From positions 434,001 through 498,000 of the forward strand of contig NZ_CP085081.1 in the NCBI RefSeq assembly GCF_023243115.1: DNA of 64,000 nt. The letters run 5' to 3'. The notes under the pieces were generated by a model that was not told the origin of the DNA, did no database searches, and saw only the letters and a program-made list of their open reading frames with translations. This document shows positions 35,161-43,965 of this stretch, piece by piece. The position numbers and the translations under genes are program-made. Numbering within the stretch: position 1 is the stretch's first letter; every line of letters starts with the position of its first letter. This DNA comes from Sediminicoccus sp. KRV36. Its GTDB lineage: Bacteria; Pseudomonadota; Alphaproteobacteria; Acetobacterales; Acetobacteraceae.

Positions 35161-35889
35161 ATGCGTATCCTTCTGGTTGAAGACGACCGCTCCGCCGCCC
35201 GCGGCATCACCTTTCAGTTGCAGCAGCACCGGATGGTCGTGGATGTGGCCGATTGTGGGGCCGAAGCGCTCGAACTGGCGCGCCTCTACGATTATGACGC
35301 CGCCATCGTGGACCTCATGCTGCCGGACATGGAGGGGTATGAGGTCATCACCAAGCTGCGCGCTTCGCGCATCGAGGCGCCCGTCCTGATGCTCTCCGCC
35401 AATGCCCGGACCCAGGCCAAGGTGCGCGGCCTCTCGGTCGGCGCCGATGACTACCTGGCCAAGCCCTTCGAGCCCGAGGAACTGGTTGCGCGGCTCCAGG
35501 CGATGATCCGCCGCTCCAAGGGCTTCAGCCAGCCCCGCATCCAGATGGGTCCGCTCTCGCTCGACCTCGGCGCCAAGGAGGTGGCGGTGCAGGGCCGCTC
35601 GGTCCACCTGACCGGCAAGGAATACGCCATCCTGGAATTGCTGCTGATGCGGCGCGGCACCGTGCTCTCCAAGGAAAACTTCCTGGACCATCTCTATGGC
35701 GGGATGGATGAGCCGGACAGCAAGATCATTGACGTCTTCGTCTGCAAGCTGCGCAAGAAGCTGCAAACCGCCGGTGCCAACAACGTCATCGGCACCGTCT
35801 GGGGCCGCGGCTACATCATTCGCGACGCCACCTCAGGCGCCGGTGCTCCGCGCGCCGCCTCCAGCGAAAACCGCCTCTCGCCGCTGTGA
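35161..35889 (+). CDS. ctrA: CtrA cell-cycle response regulator
   Basis: A 242-residue OmpR-type regulator. The receiver domain has the acidic pair in VEDD, the phospho-acceptor Asp in IVDLMLPDMEGYEV (Asp51), a Ser in MLSANA and the Lys in YLAKPF. The DNA-binding domain is diagnostic for CtrA: VHLTGKEYAILELL, FLDHLYGGMDEPDSKIIDVFVCKLRKKL and TVWGRGYIIRD. In alphaproteobacteria CtrA controls replication, division, motility or related genes. The start at 35161 has GTGGAG nine bases upstream and matches the family N-terminus. Its stop directly abuts the stop of the convergent FAD gene. Confidence 0.95.
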   Translation: MRILLVEDDRSAARGITFQLQQHRMVVDVADCGAEALELARLYDYDAAIVDLMLPDMEGYEVITKLRASRIEAPVLMLSANARTQAKVRGLSVGADDYLAKPFEPEELVARLQAMIRRSKGFSQPRIQMGPLSLDLGAKEVAVQGRSVHLTGKEYAILELLLMRRGTVLSKENFLDHLYGGMDEPDSKIIDVFVCKLRKKLQTAGANNVIGTVWGRGYIIRDATSGAGAPRAASSENRLSPL

Positions 35890-37326
35890 TCAGGCGGCGG
35901 ACTGATGGGCCGGGGGTGCCGAGAAATGCGCCCCGCCCGCCCGAAGCGCCGCCTGCAACTCGGCAATGGAAACAGCGCGTGGGGCAACGCCCCGTGCCAC
36001 CGCAAGGGCCGCGCCAACCCCGGCGGCCTGCCCTGTCAGCCAGCATTGCGGGATTTCCCGCAGGAAGGAATGGCTGTTCGGGTCACAGCTGAGATGCCGG
36101 CCCGGCGCCAGCAGGCCATCCAGCACCTCGGGCACCAGCGCCCCGTAGGGCACGGAAATATTGGGAAATTTCGGCGCAAGGCTCGGCGAAACGCCGATCT
36201 CGTCCGCGCGCACCCGTCCATCCCAGTCGGCCCGCGTCACCGCCGCTACGCCCCGCAGGCGTCGCGCATGGCGCACACCCAATTGCGGTGCCGAGAGCAT
36301 GAGGAAGGCATCCTCGAAGCCCGGCGCGCCCTCGCGGTAGAGCGCCAGATGGTCGGCCATCAGGCGGTGGCTCTGAACTTCCACCGCCGTCAGGTCCTCG
36401 ACATCCACAGCCGAATAGCCGGAAAGCCGGGGGCCCATGAACAGCGCCACATCATCGCGCCAGGACGCGAAAGCCTTGTCGAACAGGCGGATGCGCGCGC
36501 GGCCATGCTGCAGGAAGGCGCCGAAGGCTTCTGGCTCCTCGGCGCGCCAGCGCTGGTAGCGCGGCATGTTCACACCGCCGAACAGCCAGCTGGTGTTCAT
36601 GCAATGATGAATGTCCCGCGCATCAATATCGTCATTGTAGGGGGCACCGGCCTGGGCAAACAGGTCGCCATCGCCCGTCGCATCCACCGTGCAGCCCGCA
36701 AGGATGGCGCGCCGCCCCTGCTTGGATTCGAAAAACACGCCACGCACCGCGCCATCGGTGACGATGGGTGCGGCCCCCCAGGCGTGGAACAGGATTTCGG
36801 CGCCGGATTCCAGCAGCATCTCCTGCGCGACGAGTTTCATCGCCTCCGGGTCACAGGTGGGGGAATGGGTGACGATGCCATGGAAGGCGCTGGTCCTGGC
36901 CGACCACCAGGCCGCCGTCGCGGCGTCGCGTGAGCCCCAGAGTGCCGGGGCGGGGCCCGTCCTGGCACCAGCCGGCAGCCGCGCGAGGAACTCCTCGGCG
37001 AAGCCGCGGATCACCAGCTGGCCGTTCCAGTCGCTCATCCGGTCAATCCAGATGACCAGGCCGCCGGTAGAGAGTCCGCCCAGGTGATTGTGGCGTTCCA
37101 GCAGAATGGTATGCGCGCCCTGCCGCGCCGCGGCCACTGCGGCCGCGATGCCCGAGGGGCCGCCCCCCACCACCAGCACATCGCAGCGCGCATGCAGCGG
37201 AATCTCGCGCGCGGCTTCCGTTACCACCTCGCCCGTGGGGGTGCGGCGCTCGCGCTTGGGGTCCGCCGCGAAGGTCTCGCTGCGGAAGAGGAGGCGCCCG
37301 CCTTCGGGCTCGGGCTGGATGGCCAT
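35890..37326 (-). CDS. FAD-dependent oxidoreductase (FAD_oxidored type)
   Basis: A 478-residue flavoprotein. The FAD dinucleotide motif is DVLVVGGGPSGIAAAVAAARQGAHTILLERHNHLGG, and VDATGDGDLFAQAGAPY is the typical second FAD-contact motif of the PF12831-like family. The final region CWLTGQAAGVGAALAVARG completes the FAD fold. Substrate is unknown. The frame stays open to 38184, but that part overlaps the opposite-strand gene. ATG 37326 is the natural start, though its ribosome site is weak. The gene is convergent with ctrA with no spacer. Confidence 0.86.
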   Translation of the reverse strand: MAIQPEPEGGRLLFRSETFAADPKRERRTPTGEVVTEAAREIPLHARCDVLVVGGGPSGIAAAVAAARQGAHTILLERHNHLGGLSTGGLVIWIDRMSDWNGQLVIRGFAEEFLARLPAGARTGPAPALWGSRDAATAAWWSARTSAFHGIVTHSPTCDPEAMKLVAQEMLLESGAEILFHAWGAAPIVTDGAVRGVFFESKQGRRAILAGCTVDATGDGDLFAQAGAPYNDDIDARDIHHCMNTSWLFGGVNMPRYQRWRAEEPEAFGAFLQHGRARIRLFDKAFASWRDDVALFMGPRLSGYSAVDVEDLTAVEVQSHRLMADHLALYREGAPGFEDAFLMLSAPQLGVRHARRLRGVAAVTRADWDGRVRADEIGVSPSLAPKFPNISVPYGALVPEVLDGLLAPGRHLSCDPNSHSFLREIPQCWLTGQAAGVGAALAVARGVAPRAVSIAELQAALRAGGAHFSAPPAHQSAA

Positions 37327-37368
37327 GGCACGTTCCACGATAGAGCGTCTTGCCCATAAGGGAAGGCT

Positions 37369-38208
37369 TTGGCAGAGAGGGGCGTGCTTCGTTTCCTGCC
37401 CGTTCTGGTTCTGCTCATCGGTTGCGCCGGGCCGCCGCAGGTGGCGCAGTTGCCGCCGCCCCTGAGCTATCCGCCCGCCGCGCGGGAGCGGATGCTGCGT
37501 CTTGCCGCCGCCGAATGGCAGGATTGGGGCTGCGTTTCCGTGGGCCTGCCGGGGCCGGCCCATGCGAGCTGCGCGCCTGGTGCTCCCGCCAGCCCCGAAA
37601 GCGCGCCGCAAAACTTTCCCCGCGTGCTGGCCTATTGGCGCGCCGTGCCGCAATCGGCCGAGGCCATCCCCTCCAACCGCCGCCGCTATGAGCAGGCCTT
37701 GCAGGGCGAAGGCGGTGCCAATCTCTGGGCCGAGCCCTTCTGGTCCGCCGCCTTCATCTCCTGGGTGATTGGCGCGGCCGGGGTGGACGCGCCTGAATTC
37801 GCGCCCGATGCCTCGCATTCGCGCTATCTGGATCATCTCGATGCGCTGGCCGCCGCATATCCGGCGCAGGCACCCTTCCTGCCGCGCGATCCGGCGCTCT
37901 ACGCCCCAGCCCCCGGTGACCTGGTGTGCCGCGACCGTTCCAGCCGGCCGCTGCGTGACTGGGCCGAACGTGCGGCGGAACGCGGCCAGTTCCGGCCGAT
38001 GCATTGCGATATCGTCCTCACCGCCGGCTCTGGCGTCGTCGAGGCGGTGGGTGGCAATGTCAGTGATACGGTGGCGCTGGCGCGCTGGGCGACGGATGCG
38101 GAGGGGCGCTTGCTGCCTGACCCGCGGCCGTTTCTCGTCATCATGGAAAACCGCCTCGGGCGCACGCCGCCTTTTGGTCCCCACCCACCCCAGGATTCTC
38201 GCTCATGA
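37369..38208 (+). CDS. DUF2272-like lipoprotein
   Basis: A 279-residue lipoprotein of unknown function. A short signal peptide has lipobox LLIGC (Cys19 from TTG 37369; GTG 37384 is an alternative start). The core resembles DUF2272: WSAAFISWVIGAAGV, then HSRYLDHLDAL, APAPGDLVCRDR and CDIVLTAGSGVVEAVGGNVSDTVAL, a layout reminiscent of papain-like NlpC/CHAP folds with a Cys and His. It overlaps the next gene by 4 bases. Confidence 0.75.
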   Translation: MAERGVLRFLPVLVLLIGCAGPPQVAQLPPPLSYPPAARERMLRLAAAEWQDWGCVSVGLPGPAHASCAPGAPASPESAPQNFPRVLAYWRAVPQSAEAIPSNRRRYEQALQGEGGANLWAEPFWSAAFISWVIGAAGVDAPEFAPDASHSRYLDHLDALAAAYPAQAPFLPRDPALYAPAPGDLVCRDRSSRPLRDWAERAAERGQFRPMHCDIVLTAGSGVVEAVGGNVSDTVALARWATDAEGRLLPDPRPFLVIMENRLGRTPPFGPHPPQDSRS

Positions 38209-39317
38209 CCGATTTGTTCAGCCCGCTCACCCTGCGTGGCGTCACCTTCCGCAACCGCATCGGCGTCTCGCCCATGTGCCAGTATTGCGCGGGCGAGGAT
38301 GGCAAGCCGACCGATTGGCACATGGCCCACCTGGTGTCCCGCGCGGTCGCCGGCCCCGGCATGGTGATGACCGAGGCTGCCGCCGTCACCCCCGAGGGCC
38401 GCATCAGCCCCGGTGATCTGGGCATCTGGAGCGATGGCCACCTCGCTTCCCATACGCGCCTGGTCAAGGCGATCGCGGCGATGGGCACGGTGCCCGCCAT
38501 CCAGCTGGCCCATGCCGGCCGCAAGGCGAGCCGCCTGCCGGCCTGGGAGGCGGGCCCCGCCGTGCCGGGCTGGGAGGCGCTGGGCCCGAGCGCGGCGGCC
38601 TTCCAGGGCTATGCGACGCCGCGCGCGATGAGCGAGGCGGAGATCCTGGCCACCATCCAGGCCTTCGCCGACGCCGCCATCCGGTCCGTGAAAGCAGGCT
38701 ACACCTTCATCGAACTGCACGCGGCGCATGGCTATCTGGTGCATCAGTTCCTTTCGCCCATCTCCAACCAGCGCAATGATTCCTGGGGTGGGGATTTCGA
38801 GGGGCGGACGCGGCTGCTGCGCGAGATTACCCGCGCCACCCGCGCCGTCATCCCCGACGCGATGCCGCTGGGCGTGCGCATCTCCCACACCGACTGGGTC
38901 GAGGGCGGCTGGAGCACGGCCGAGAGCGTGATGCTGGCCGAGCGGTTGAAAGCGTTGGGCGTGGATATCGTGGATGTCAGTTCGGGCGGGCTCGATGCCG
39001 GGCAGAAGATCCCCCTCGGCCCGGGCTACCAGGTGCCAGGGGCGGAGGCAGTGAAGCAGGGGGCGGGCATCCCCGTCATGGCGGTCGGCCTGATCACCGA
39101 GCCGGCCCAGGCCCAGGCCATCCTGGATGAGGGCAAGGCCGATATGATCCTGCTGGCGCGCGCTTTCCTGCGGGATCCTTATTGGGTGCTGAACGCGGCC
39201 GTGGCGCTGGGCCGGATCGAGGCGCTGAGCATCCCGCCGCAATATGACCGCGCCTGGGGCAGCATGGCGAAGTTCAAGACCGATCCGCAGATCGGCAAGC
39301 CGCTGGCGGCGCTGTAG
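38205..39317 (+). CDS. NADH:flavin oxidoreductase, Old Yellow Enzyme family (YqjM-like)
   Basis: A 370-residue FMN TIM-barrel ene-reductase. Thermophilic-like/YqjM marks are SPMCQYCA with the redox-tuning Cys, the HAGRKAS loop, the catalytic HAAHGYLVHQFLSPISNQRNDSWGG with the His-x-x-His pair, and a C-terminal RAFLRDPYW. It reduces activated C=C bonds using NAD(P)H. The neighbouring lipoprotein gives no pathway hint. Confidence 0.94.
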   Translation: MTDLFSPLTLRGVTFRNRIGVSPMCQYCAGEDGKPTDWHMAHLVSRAVAGPGMVMTEAAAVTPEGRISPGDLGIWSDGHLASHTRLVKAIAAMGTVPAIQLAHAGRKASRLPAWEAGPAVPGWEALGPSAAAFQGYATPRAMSEAEILATIQAFADAAIRSVKAGYTFIELHAAHGYLVHQFLSPISNQRNDSWGGDFEGRTRLLREITRATRAVIPDAMPLGVRISHTDWVEGGWSTAESVMLAERLKALGVDIVDVSSGGLDAGQKIPLGPGYQVPGAEAVKQGAGIPVMAVGLITEPAQAQAILDEGKADMILLARAFLRDPYWVLNAAVALGRIEALSIPPQYDRAWGSMAKFKTDPQIGKPLAAL

Positions 39318-39375
39318 CGCCACAAGGCCTCATCCGGTCGGGTTAGGCCGCCCACCGAGGTGCCGCAGCCCCGCC

Positions 39376-40506
39376 TCACGCGGCGCGCAGCCAGTCCAGC
39401 AGGGGGCGCCACAGCACGGCCTCGGCGGATTGGCCGGCGACCATGCCGATATGGCCGGCCTGTGCGAAATGGGTGACGGCGCCGGGCATTCCCGCCGCCA
39501 GAGGCAGCGCCGAGGCCGGTGGCACGATGCGGTCCCGCACGGGGATGGCCAGGAAGGCCGGCCCGCGCCAATCGGCCGGGCGCACCGGCAGGCCCGCCAC
39601 CGTCCAGGCGCCCCGCGCCGGCGTGTTCTCGCCATACCAGCCGCCCAGCGCTTCACGTGCCACGGGTGCGGCGAGGGGCACGCCGTCATTCAGCCAATCT
39701 TCCAGCACGACGAAGCGCCTGGCGCGGGATGAGGCCTGATCGAGCCGGCCAAAAGCCCGGAACTTCTCCGGGATGGCGTAGGGGTCCAGCATCGCGAACA
39801 GGCTTTGCAGCAGATCCACGCTCAGCGCGCCCATGGGTTCCATCAGCGGCTCGAAGCCGGGCAACAGGCGCGTGATGCCGGCCGATTGCGGGTCGGCTGC
39901 GAAATCCCAGGGCGTGGCCAGCAAGGCCAGCGCGGCCACGCGGTCCGGCCGGCGGATGGCGGCGGCCAGGGCCAAGAGCCCGCCCATGCAATAGCCGGCG
40001 AGCACCAGGCCCTGCGGGGCCGCCATCAGCGCCCGCTCCAGCCGCCCGGCGATATGATCCGTGAGCGTGAAGCGCCGCTCGGCCTGGCCGGGCCAGCCCC
40101 AATCCAGCAGCAGCGGGCGCATCCCATGCGCCGCGAGATAGCGCAGCAGCGAGGCCCCTTCATCCAGGTCGAGCACATGCGCGCGGTTGACGAGGGAGGG
40201 CACGAAGAAGACGGGCCGCCCCGCGCCGCCATAATCCAGCAGCCGGGCCGAGCCCTCCTGCCAGATCGCCGGCGGCTCGGCGAGGTGCCGCGCATGTGGG
40301 TGGCGGCGATAGGCGGCCAGGCCGCGCAGCAGGGCCGCATCTTCCCGCCAGAGCCGCCGCAGCACCGCGTCGGCAAAGGCTTCAGGGCTTGCGCCGAGGG
40401 GTGCGAGGCTTGCGGCGATCCGCGCCGCTTCCGCCTGGCCGGCCTTCGAGCGCGGCCAGCCGCTGCTCCAACTCGGCGAGGCGGGCGCGGAGGGCAGCGG
40501 ATTCAT
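39376..40506 (-). CDS. PHA synthase-like alpha/beta hydrolase (PhaC-like)
   Basis: A 376-residue alpha/beta-fold protein with PHA synthase marks: LLLDWGWPG, a nucleophile elbow GYCMGG (Cys in G-x-C-x-G, not Ser), Asp in VRDRIVPP, and a final AGHIGMVAG with the catalytic His. The Cys-Asp-His set and the short length match class III/IV synthases, which polymerise hydroxyacyl-CoA. The start is uncertain: 40506 gives a 125-base overlap with the PhaE-like gene; 40590 is also open. A depolymerase or acyltransferase role cannot be excluded. Confidence 0.78.
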   Translation of the reverse strand: MNPLPSAPASPSWSSGWPRSKAGQAEAARIAASLAPLGASPEAFADAVLRRLWREDAALLRGLAAYRRHPHARHLAEPPAIWQEGSARLLDYGGAGRPVFFVPSLVNRAHVLDLDEGASLLRYLAAHGMRPLLLDWGWPGQAERRFTLTDHIAGRLERALMAAPQGLVLAGYCMGGLLALAAAIRRPDRVAALALLATPWDFAADPQSAGITRLLPGFEPLMEPMGALSVDLLQSLFAMLDPYAIPEKFRAFGRLDQASSRARRFVVLEDWLNDGVPLAAPVAREALGGWYGENTPARGAWTVAGLPVRPADWRGPAFLAIPVRDRIVPPASALPLAAGMPGAVTHFAQAGHIGMVAGQSAEAVLWRPLLDWLRAA

Positions 40507-40777
40507 CATCGCCGCCATCCCCCGCGCCGCGCCCAGCATCAGATGCAGGGGCAGGGGGCGCGGGCCGCGCCGGGGCGGGGGCGGGTTCACGCGCTGGGCG
40601 CCAGGCGGCGGTGGCCGCCATCTGTGCGCTCTGCGCCCGCCAGAAGGCAGCCATCATGGCCACCGAGGCGGACCACGCCTCGGCCAGTTCCGCATCCTGG
40701 CCCAGGGCGGCGAGCTCGCTCTCCCAAAGGGCGATCCAGTCGGCGGCCAGGCGATCGAGATCCTCGGATTGGTCCAT
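40382..40777 (-). CDS. Small coiled-coil protein, possible PhaE-like partner
   Basis: A 131-residue protein. The N-terminal 60 residues are helical and Trp-rich (DWIALWESEL, MMAAFWRAQ), followed by a Pro/Ala linker and a C-terminal coiled coil (LRARLAELEQRLAALE) with a basic tail. This layout recalls PhaE subunits of class III PHA synthases and PHA-associated helper proteins. Support comes mostly from context: it overlaps the PhaC-like gene and is divergent from phaR. Confidence 0.55.
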   Translation of the reverse strand: MDQSEDLDRLAADWIALWESELAALGQDAELAEAWSASVAMMAAFWRAQSAQMAATAAWRPAREPAPAPARPAPPAPASDAGRGAGDGGDDESAALRARLAELEQRLAALEGRPGGSGADRRKPRTPRRKP

Positions 40778-40855
40778 CCATGCCCGTGACTATATGTTGG
40801 CCTGGGAACAGCATAGCGCGAAGACTTATCGCTTCCCATGGCTCACGTGCTACGC

Positions 40856-40866
40856 TTGCAGTGCAA
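40856..40866. promoter_or_regulatory. Candidate PhaR operator
   Basis: TTGCAGTGCAA is a perfect 11-base palindrome in the gap between the divergent PhaE-like and phaR genes. PhaR proteins recognise TGC/GCA-containing dyads; the assignment is inference. Confidence 0.4.
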
Positions 40867-40927
40867 CAAACGCCAGACTCCTGACTCGAGCCACAACCCT
40901 TCAACTGAACCAGACTGGGGTGCCCAA

Positions 40928-41467
40928 ATGCCCGATCAATCGGCTGAAACCAAGGCGGCGAAACCGCCCGTCGTGGTCAAGAAATACGCCAACCGTCGCC
41001 TCTACAACACCGAGAGCAGCAGCTACGTGACGCTGGAAGACCTGGCGCAGATGGTCCGCGCCGGGCGGGATTTCGTGGTGTATGACGCGAAGTCGGGCGA
41101 TGACATCACACGATCCGTCCTCACGCAGATCATTGTCGAGGAAGAATCCAAGGGCAGCCATCTTTTGCCGGAGAGCTTCCTGCGCCAACTCATCGGTTTC
41201 TATGGCGATAGCCTGCAAGGCGTGCTGCCGCGCTATCTGGAAGCGACGATGACCGGCTTTTCCCGCCAGCAGGACGAGATGCGCCGCGGCGTGGAGCAGG
41301 CACTGAAGCCCTTCAGCCTGGAAGAGATCAGCCAGCGCAACATGATGATGATGGAGCGGGCGATGAGCCTGTTCTCACCCTTTCAGGGGCGCAGCGAACT
41401 CGATGCGCTGAAGACCGAAAACGCCGCGCTGAAGGCCGAGCTGGGCGCGTTGAAGGCGAAGGGCTGA
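40928..41467 (+). CDS. phaR: Polyhydroxyalkanoate synthesis repressor PhaR
   Basis: A 179-residue DNA- and granule-binding regulator. The PHB/PHA DNA-binding domain is VVVKKYANRRLYNTESSSYVTLEDLAQMVR, followed by the PHB_acc region (SFLRQLIGFYGDSLQGVLPRYLEATM) and a C-terminal coiled coil (LDALKTENAALKAELGALKAK). It typically represses phasin genes until PHA granules titrate it. The start at 40928 fits the family; the upstream extension is not conserved. Confidence 0.94.
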   Translation: MPDQSAETKAAKPPVVVKKYANRRLYNTESSSYVTLEDLAQMVRAGRDFVVYDAKSGDDITRSVLTQIIVEEESKGSHLLPESFLRQLIGFYGDSLQGVLPRYLEATMTGFSRQQDEMRRGVEQALKPFSLEEISQRNMMMMERAMSLFSPFQGRSELDALKTENAALKAELGALKAKG

Positions 41468-41583
41468 CCAGCCCCGGTCAACGGCGGCGCGCAACGTTGC
41501 CGCCGCGCGCCTGACCAGGGCGCCTCTAACCTGGGCCCCCACCCTGGACCCGGCGCTCAACAGCCAAGGGTGGCGTCGGGGCC

Positions 41584-43191
41584 TCAGCCGATGCGGATCG
41601 GCGTCAGATCCTGGAACCAGCTCTGCGCCTGGACGAAGCCCTGCACGCGCCGGCTGGTGGCCCGCGGGTTCAGGTCATGCGCGACGAACAGGAACAACGC
41701 GTCATCCACGACCTTGGCATGCAACTCCGCGAGGAGGGCGGCCTGCGGCCCGGGCTCGAAGGTGGTGTAGACGCGGTTGATGATGTCGTCATAGGCGGGG
41801 TCGTTGAAATAGCCCCAATTATTGGCGGCGGGCGGCACCAGGTCGCTCTTCAGGAAGCGCACCATGGCGGTGAAGGGATCGAGTGCGGCATAGCTGATGT
41901 TGATGGCGCTGATGCCGCGGTTGGAGGGTGCGCGCGCGCCATCCCGCCAGATGGTCAGCAGCGCATTCCATTCCATCACTTCGAAGGTCACTTCGATGCC
42001 GATCTCGCGCAGGTTCTGCTGCACGGCCTCGTTCATCGGCAGCGGCTGCATCTGGCCCGAGCCGGAGGTCGAGATGCCGACGCGGGTGCGGATCGGGTTG
42101 GTGCGGGAGAAGCCCGCCTCGGTCATCAGGCGCCGTGCGGCGGCGACATCGGTCTTGATCGGCTCGCGCGGGGTGCCGTGCCAGGGGTGGCCGGGCGGCA
42201 GCAGGCCGGCGCCGGGGACCATCATGTCACCCAGCATGGAGCGGATGCCGGCGCGGTCAATCGCGAGGTTGGCGGCCTTGCGCACGCGGATGTCACGCCA
42301 GGGCGAACCCTCGGACATGTTCAGGTGCCAGGTCCAGTTGTGCGGATAGGTGTTGGAGACGATGGTCATGCCCGCGCTGCGCAGGGCCGGAATGGCATCG
42401 GGCGGCGGGGCCTCGATGAAATCCACCTGATTGGAGCGCAGCGCCGCCACGCGGGTATTCGCCTCGGGCAGGGGCAGCAGGATCAGCCGCTCATGGCGGG
42501 GAATGCGCGAGGCATCCCAGTAATTCGCGTTGCGCAGCAGCACGCAGCGCTCCCGCACGGCGAAGCTTTCCATGCGATAGGGGCCGGTGCCGACGGCGCG
42601 GTCCAGATAGCGGTCCCAGTCACGGCCGGCCGCTTCCCAGGCGCCCTGATGCGTGATGCCGACCCAGGTGAGGCCGAAGGGCACCAGGCTGTCCGGCGTG
42701 CGGGTTTCCAGGATGAAGGTAAGCGGGCCTTCCGCGCGCCAGGAGGCGATGGTCGGCATGCGGATGCGCGCCTGGGCGGCGGCGCGGGGGTCGAAATGCG
42801 GGGCATCGGCCTTGAAGGCGCGGTCATAGGAGAAGACGACGTCATCGGCCGTCATCACCTTGCCGTCATGGAAGCGAACCCCCTCGCGCAGGGTGATGAT
42901 CCAGCGCTTCGGGTCGGCCGGGTCATTGCGCCAGGCGGTGGCGAGGCCCGGGCGGATGGTGACCGGCACGTCCGACTTGCTGAGGTCCCACATCGCCAGC
43001 TGGTCATAGAGCGTGATGCCCATGAAGCGATGGCCCTCGGCCCCCTGGTCCGGCACGCCATTGGAGAGCGGCACGGCGGAGGCCGTCATGCCGACTCGCA
43101 AGGTGCCGGTCTGGGTCTGCGCCTGGGTGACATCCCAGGGGAGGGTCGCGGCCAGGGGGGCGGCGAGCAAGGCGCGGCGGGTGGGGGTCAT
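41584..43191 (-). CDS. Peptide/nickel-type ABC substrate-binding protein
   Basis: A 535-residue periplasmic SBP_bac_5 protein (DppA/OppA/NikA superfamily). Twin-arginine-like start TPTRRALLAAPLAATL, cleavage near TQAQ. Typical regions are LREGVRFHDGKVMTADDVVFSYDRA, GTGPYRMESF, ANYWD and VRKAANLAIDRAGI. The natural ligand could be peptide, opine or another small molecule. No permease or ATPase genes are next to it. A 770-base gene-free stretch lies upstream. Confidence 0.92.
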   Translation of the reverse strand: MTPTRRALLAAPLAATLPWDVTQAQTQTGTLRVGMTASAVPLSNGVPDQGAEGHRFMGITLYDQLAMWDLSKSDVPVTIRPGLATAWRNDPADPKRWIITLREGVRFHDGKVMTADDVVFSYDRAFKADAPHFDPRAAAQARIRMPTIASWRAEGPLTFILETRTPDSLVPFGLTWVGITHQGAWEAAGRDWDRYLDRAVGTGPYRMESFAVRERCVLLRNANYWDASRIPRHERLILLPLPEANTRVAALRSNQVDFIEAPPPDAIPALRSAGMTIVSNTYPHNWTWHLNMSEGSPWRDIRVRKAANLAIDRAGIRSMLGDMMVPGAGLLPPGHPWHGTPREPIKTDVAAARRLMTEAGFSRTNPIRTRVGISTSGSGQMQPLPMNEAVQQNLREIGIEVTFEVMEWNALLTIWRDGARAPSNRGISAINISYAALDPFTAMVRFLKSDLVPPAANNWGYFNDPAYDDIINRVYTTFEPGPQAALLAELHAKVVDDALFLFVAHDLNPRATSRRVQGFVQAQSWFQDLTPIRIG

Positions 43192-43325
43192 GGCTGGGCT
43201 CCGGATCGGTTCCTTGTAGCTTGCGGGGTGGTGTTGGCCGGGTGAAGCCCGAAATTCGCGCAGAGGCCGGGCCTGGGGCGCGTCCTGCCGTTTGGGGAGG
43301 CAGATTTGGGGTGGGGTGATGAAAG

Positions 43326-43376
43326 GAGGGGCGCTGCCCCTGACCCCGGCAGGAAACTTGGTTTCCTGCACCTTCG
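43326..43376 (+). repeat. Composite palindromic repeat, copy A
   Basis: Two adjacent hairpins: AGGGGC/GCCCCT around 43327-43341 and CAGGAAAC (43350-43357) with GTTTCCTG (43361-43368), followed by CACCTTCG. Related copies lie at 43905-43956 (inverted) and 52295-52369. Confidence 0.8.
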
Positions 43377-43904
43377 TTCGTGAGGAGGCGAAATTCCGCT
43401 GGTGCTTTTTTCGTGGACCCAGGGTTTGGGACAAATGGCCGTCCCGGGGGACGTGGGCGAGCGCAGGCGTGGCTTGGCCGCGCGGGTCGGTGGGCACGCC
43501 AGAGGAATGTGCCGGGATCACGCCAGCCCGGGGCGAGGGCACAGGCGCAACGGAGCCGGCCAAAAGGCCGGGGCATTTTTCATGACATGCTGCTTTCGGA
43601 CAAATGCCCCCTTTCCGGCGGAGGATGGGCAGATGCGGCTGCCAAACAACGGCCCTCAGGCTAGGAAAAAATGCCGGCTTTGTCAAGGTTTGGAAGGGGT
43701 TTCAGGCCTTGGCATGGCCGGGCCGGGCAAGTGGAATGCGGCGGGGTATTCGTCATGTCTGGCATTCTCGGCGGCAGGCCGCGTGCTGCCTTTCGGTCCC
43801 CGCCAGGTGGGGGGCGAGGAATTCAGGAGCTTCCAGCAACTACGTCTTGGCGACGGCGCATGCACCTTCGGTATCGGGATGCGCGCCCTCACCGTCAAAC
43901 CAGG

Positions 43905-43956
43905 GTGCAGGGAACAGGTTCCCTGCCGGGGAGTTTGAGGGGCAGCGCCCCTCAAA
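43905..43956 (-). repeat. Composite palindromic repeat, copy B (inverted)
   Basis: Reverse-oriented relative of copy A. Perfect 10-bp stem TTTGAGGGGC (43934-43943) with GCCCCTCAAA (43947-43956), next to GCAGGGAAC (43907-43915) with GTTCCCTGC (43918-43926). It ends just before the stop of the metallo-hydrolase gene and may act as its terminator. Confidence 0.78.
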
Positions 43957-43965
43957 GCGCGTCCA

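Larger units (their letters stand above)
43192..43965. other. Gene-free stretch with palindromic repeats
   Basis: No frame here has coding character. It holds two inverted copies of a composite palindrome (43326-43376 and 43905-43956) and a hairpin CCGGCC-AAAA-GGCCGG at 43556-43571 followed by T residues (43576-43580). The promoter of the peptide-binding gene should lie at the left side. Confidence 0.6.

Noticed and set aside
37327..38184. N-terminal extension of the FAD oxidoreductase frame
   Set aside because: It overlaps the DUF2272 lipoprotein gene on the other strand and lies before the FAD-binding start.
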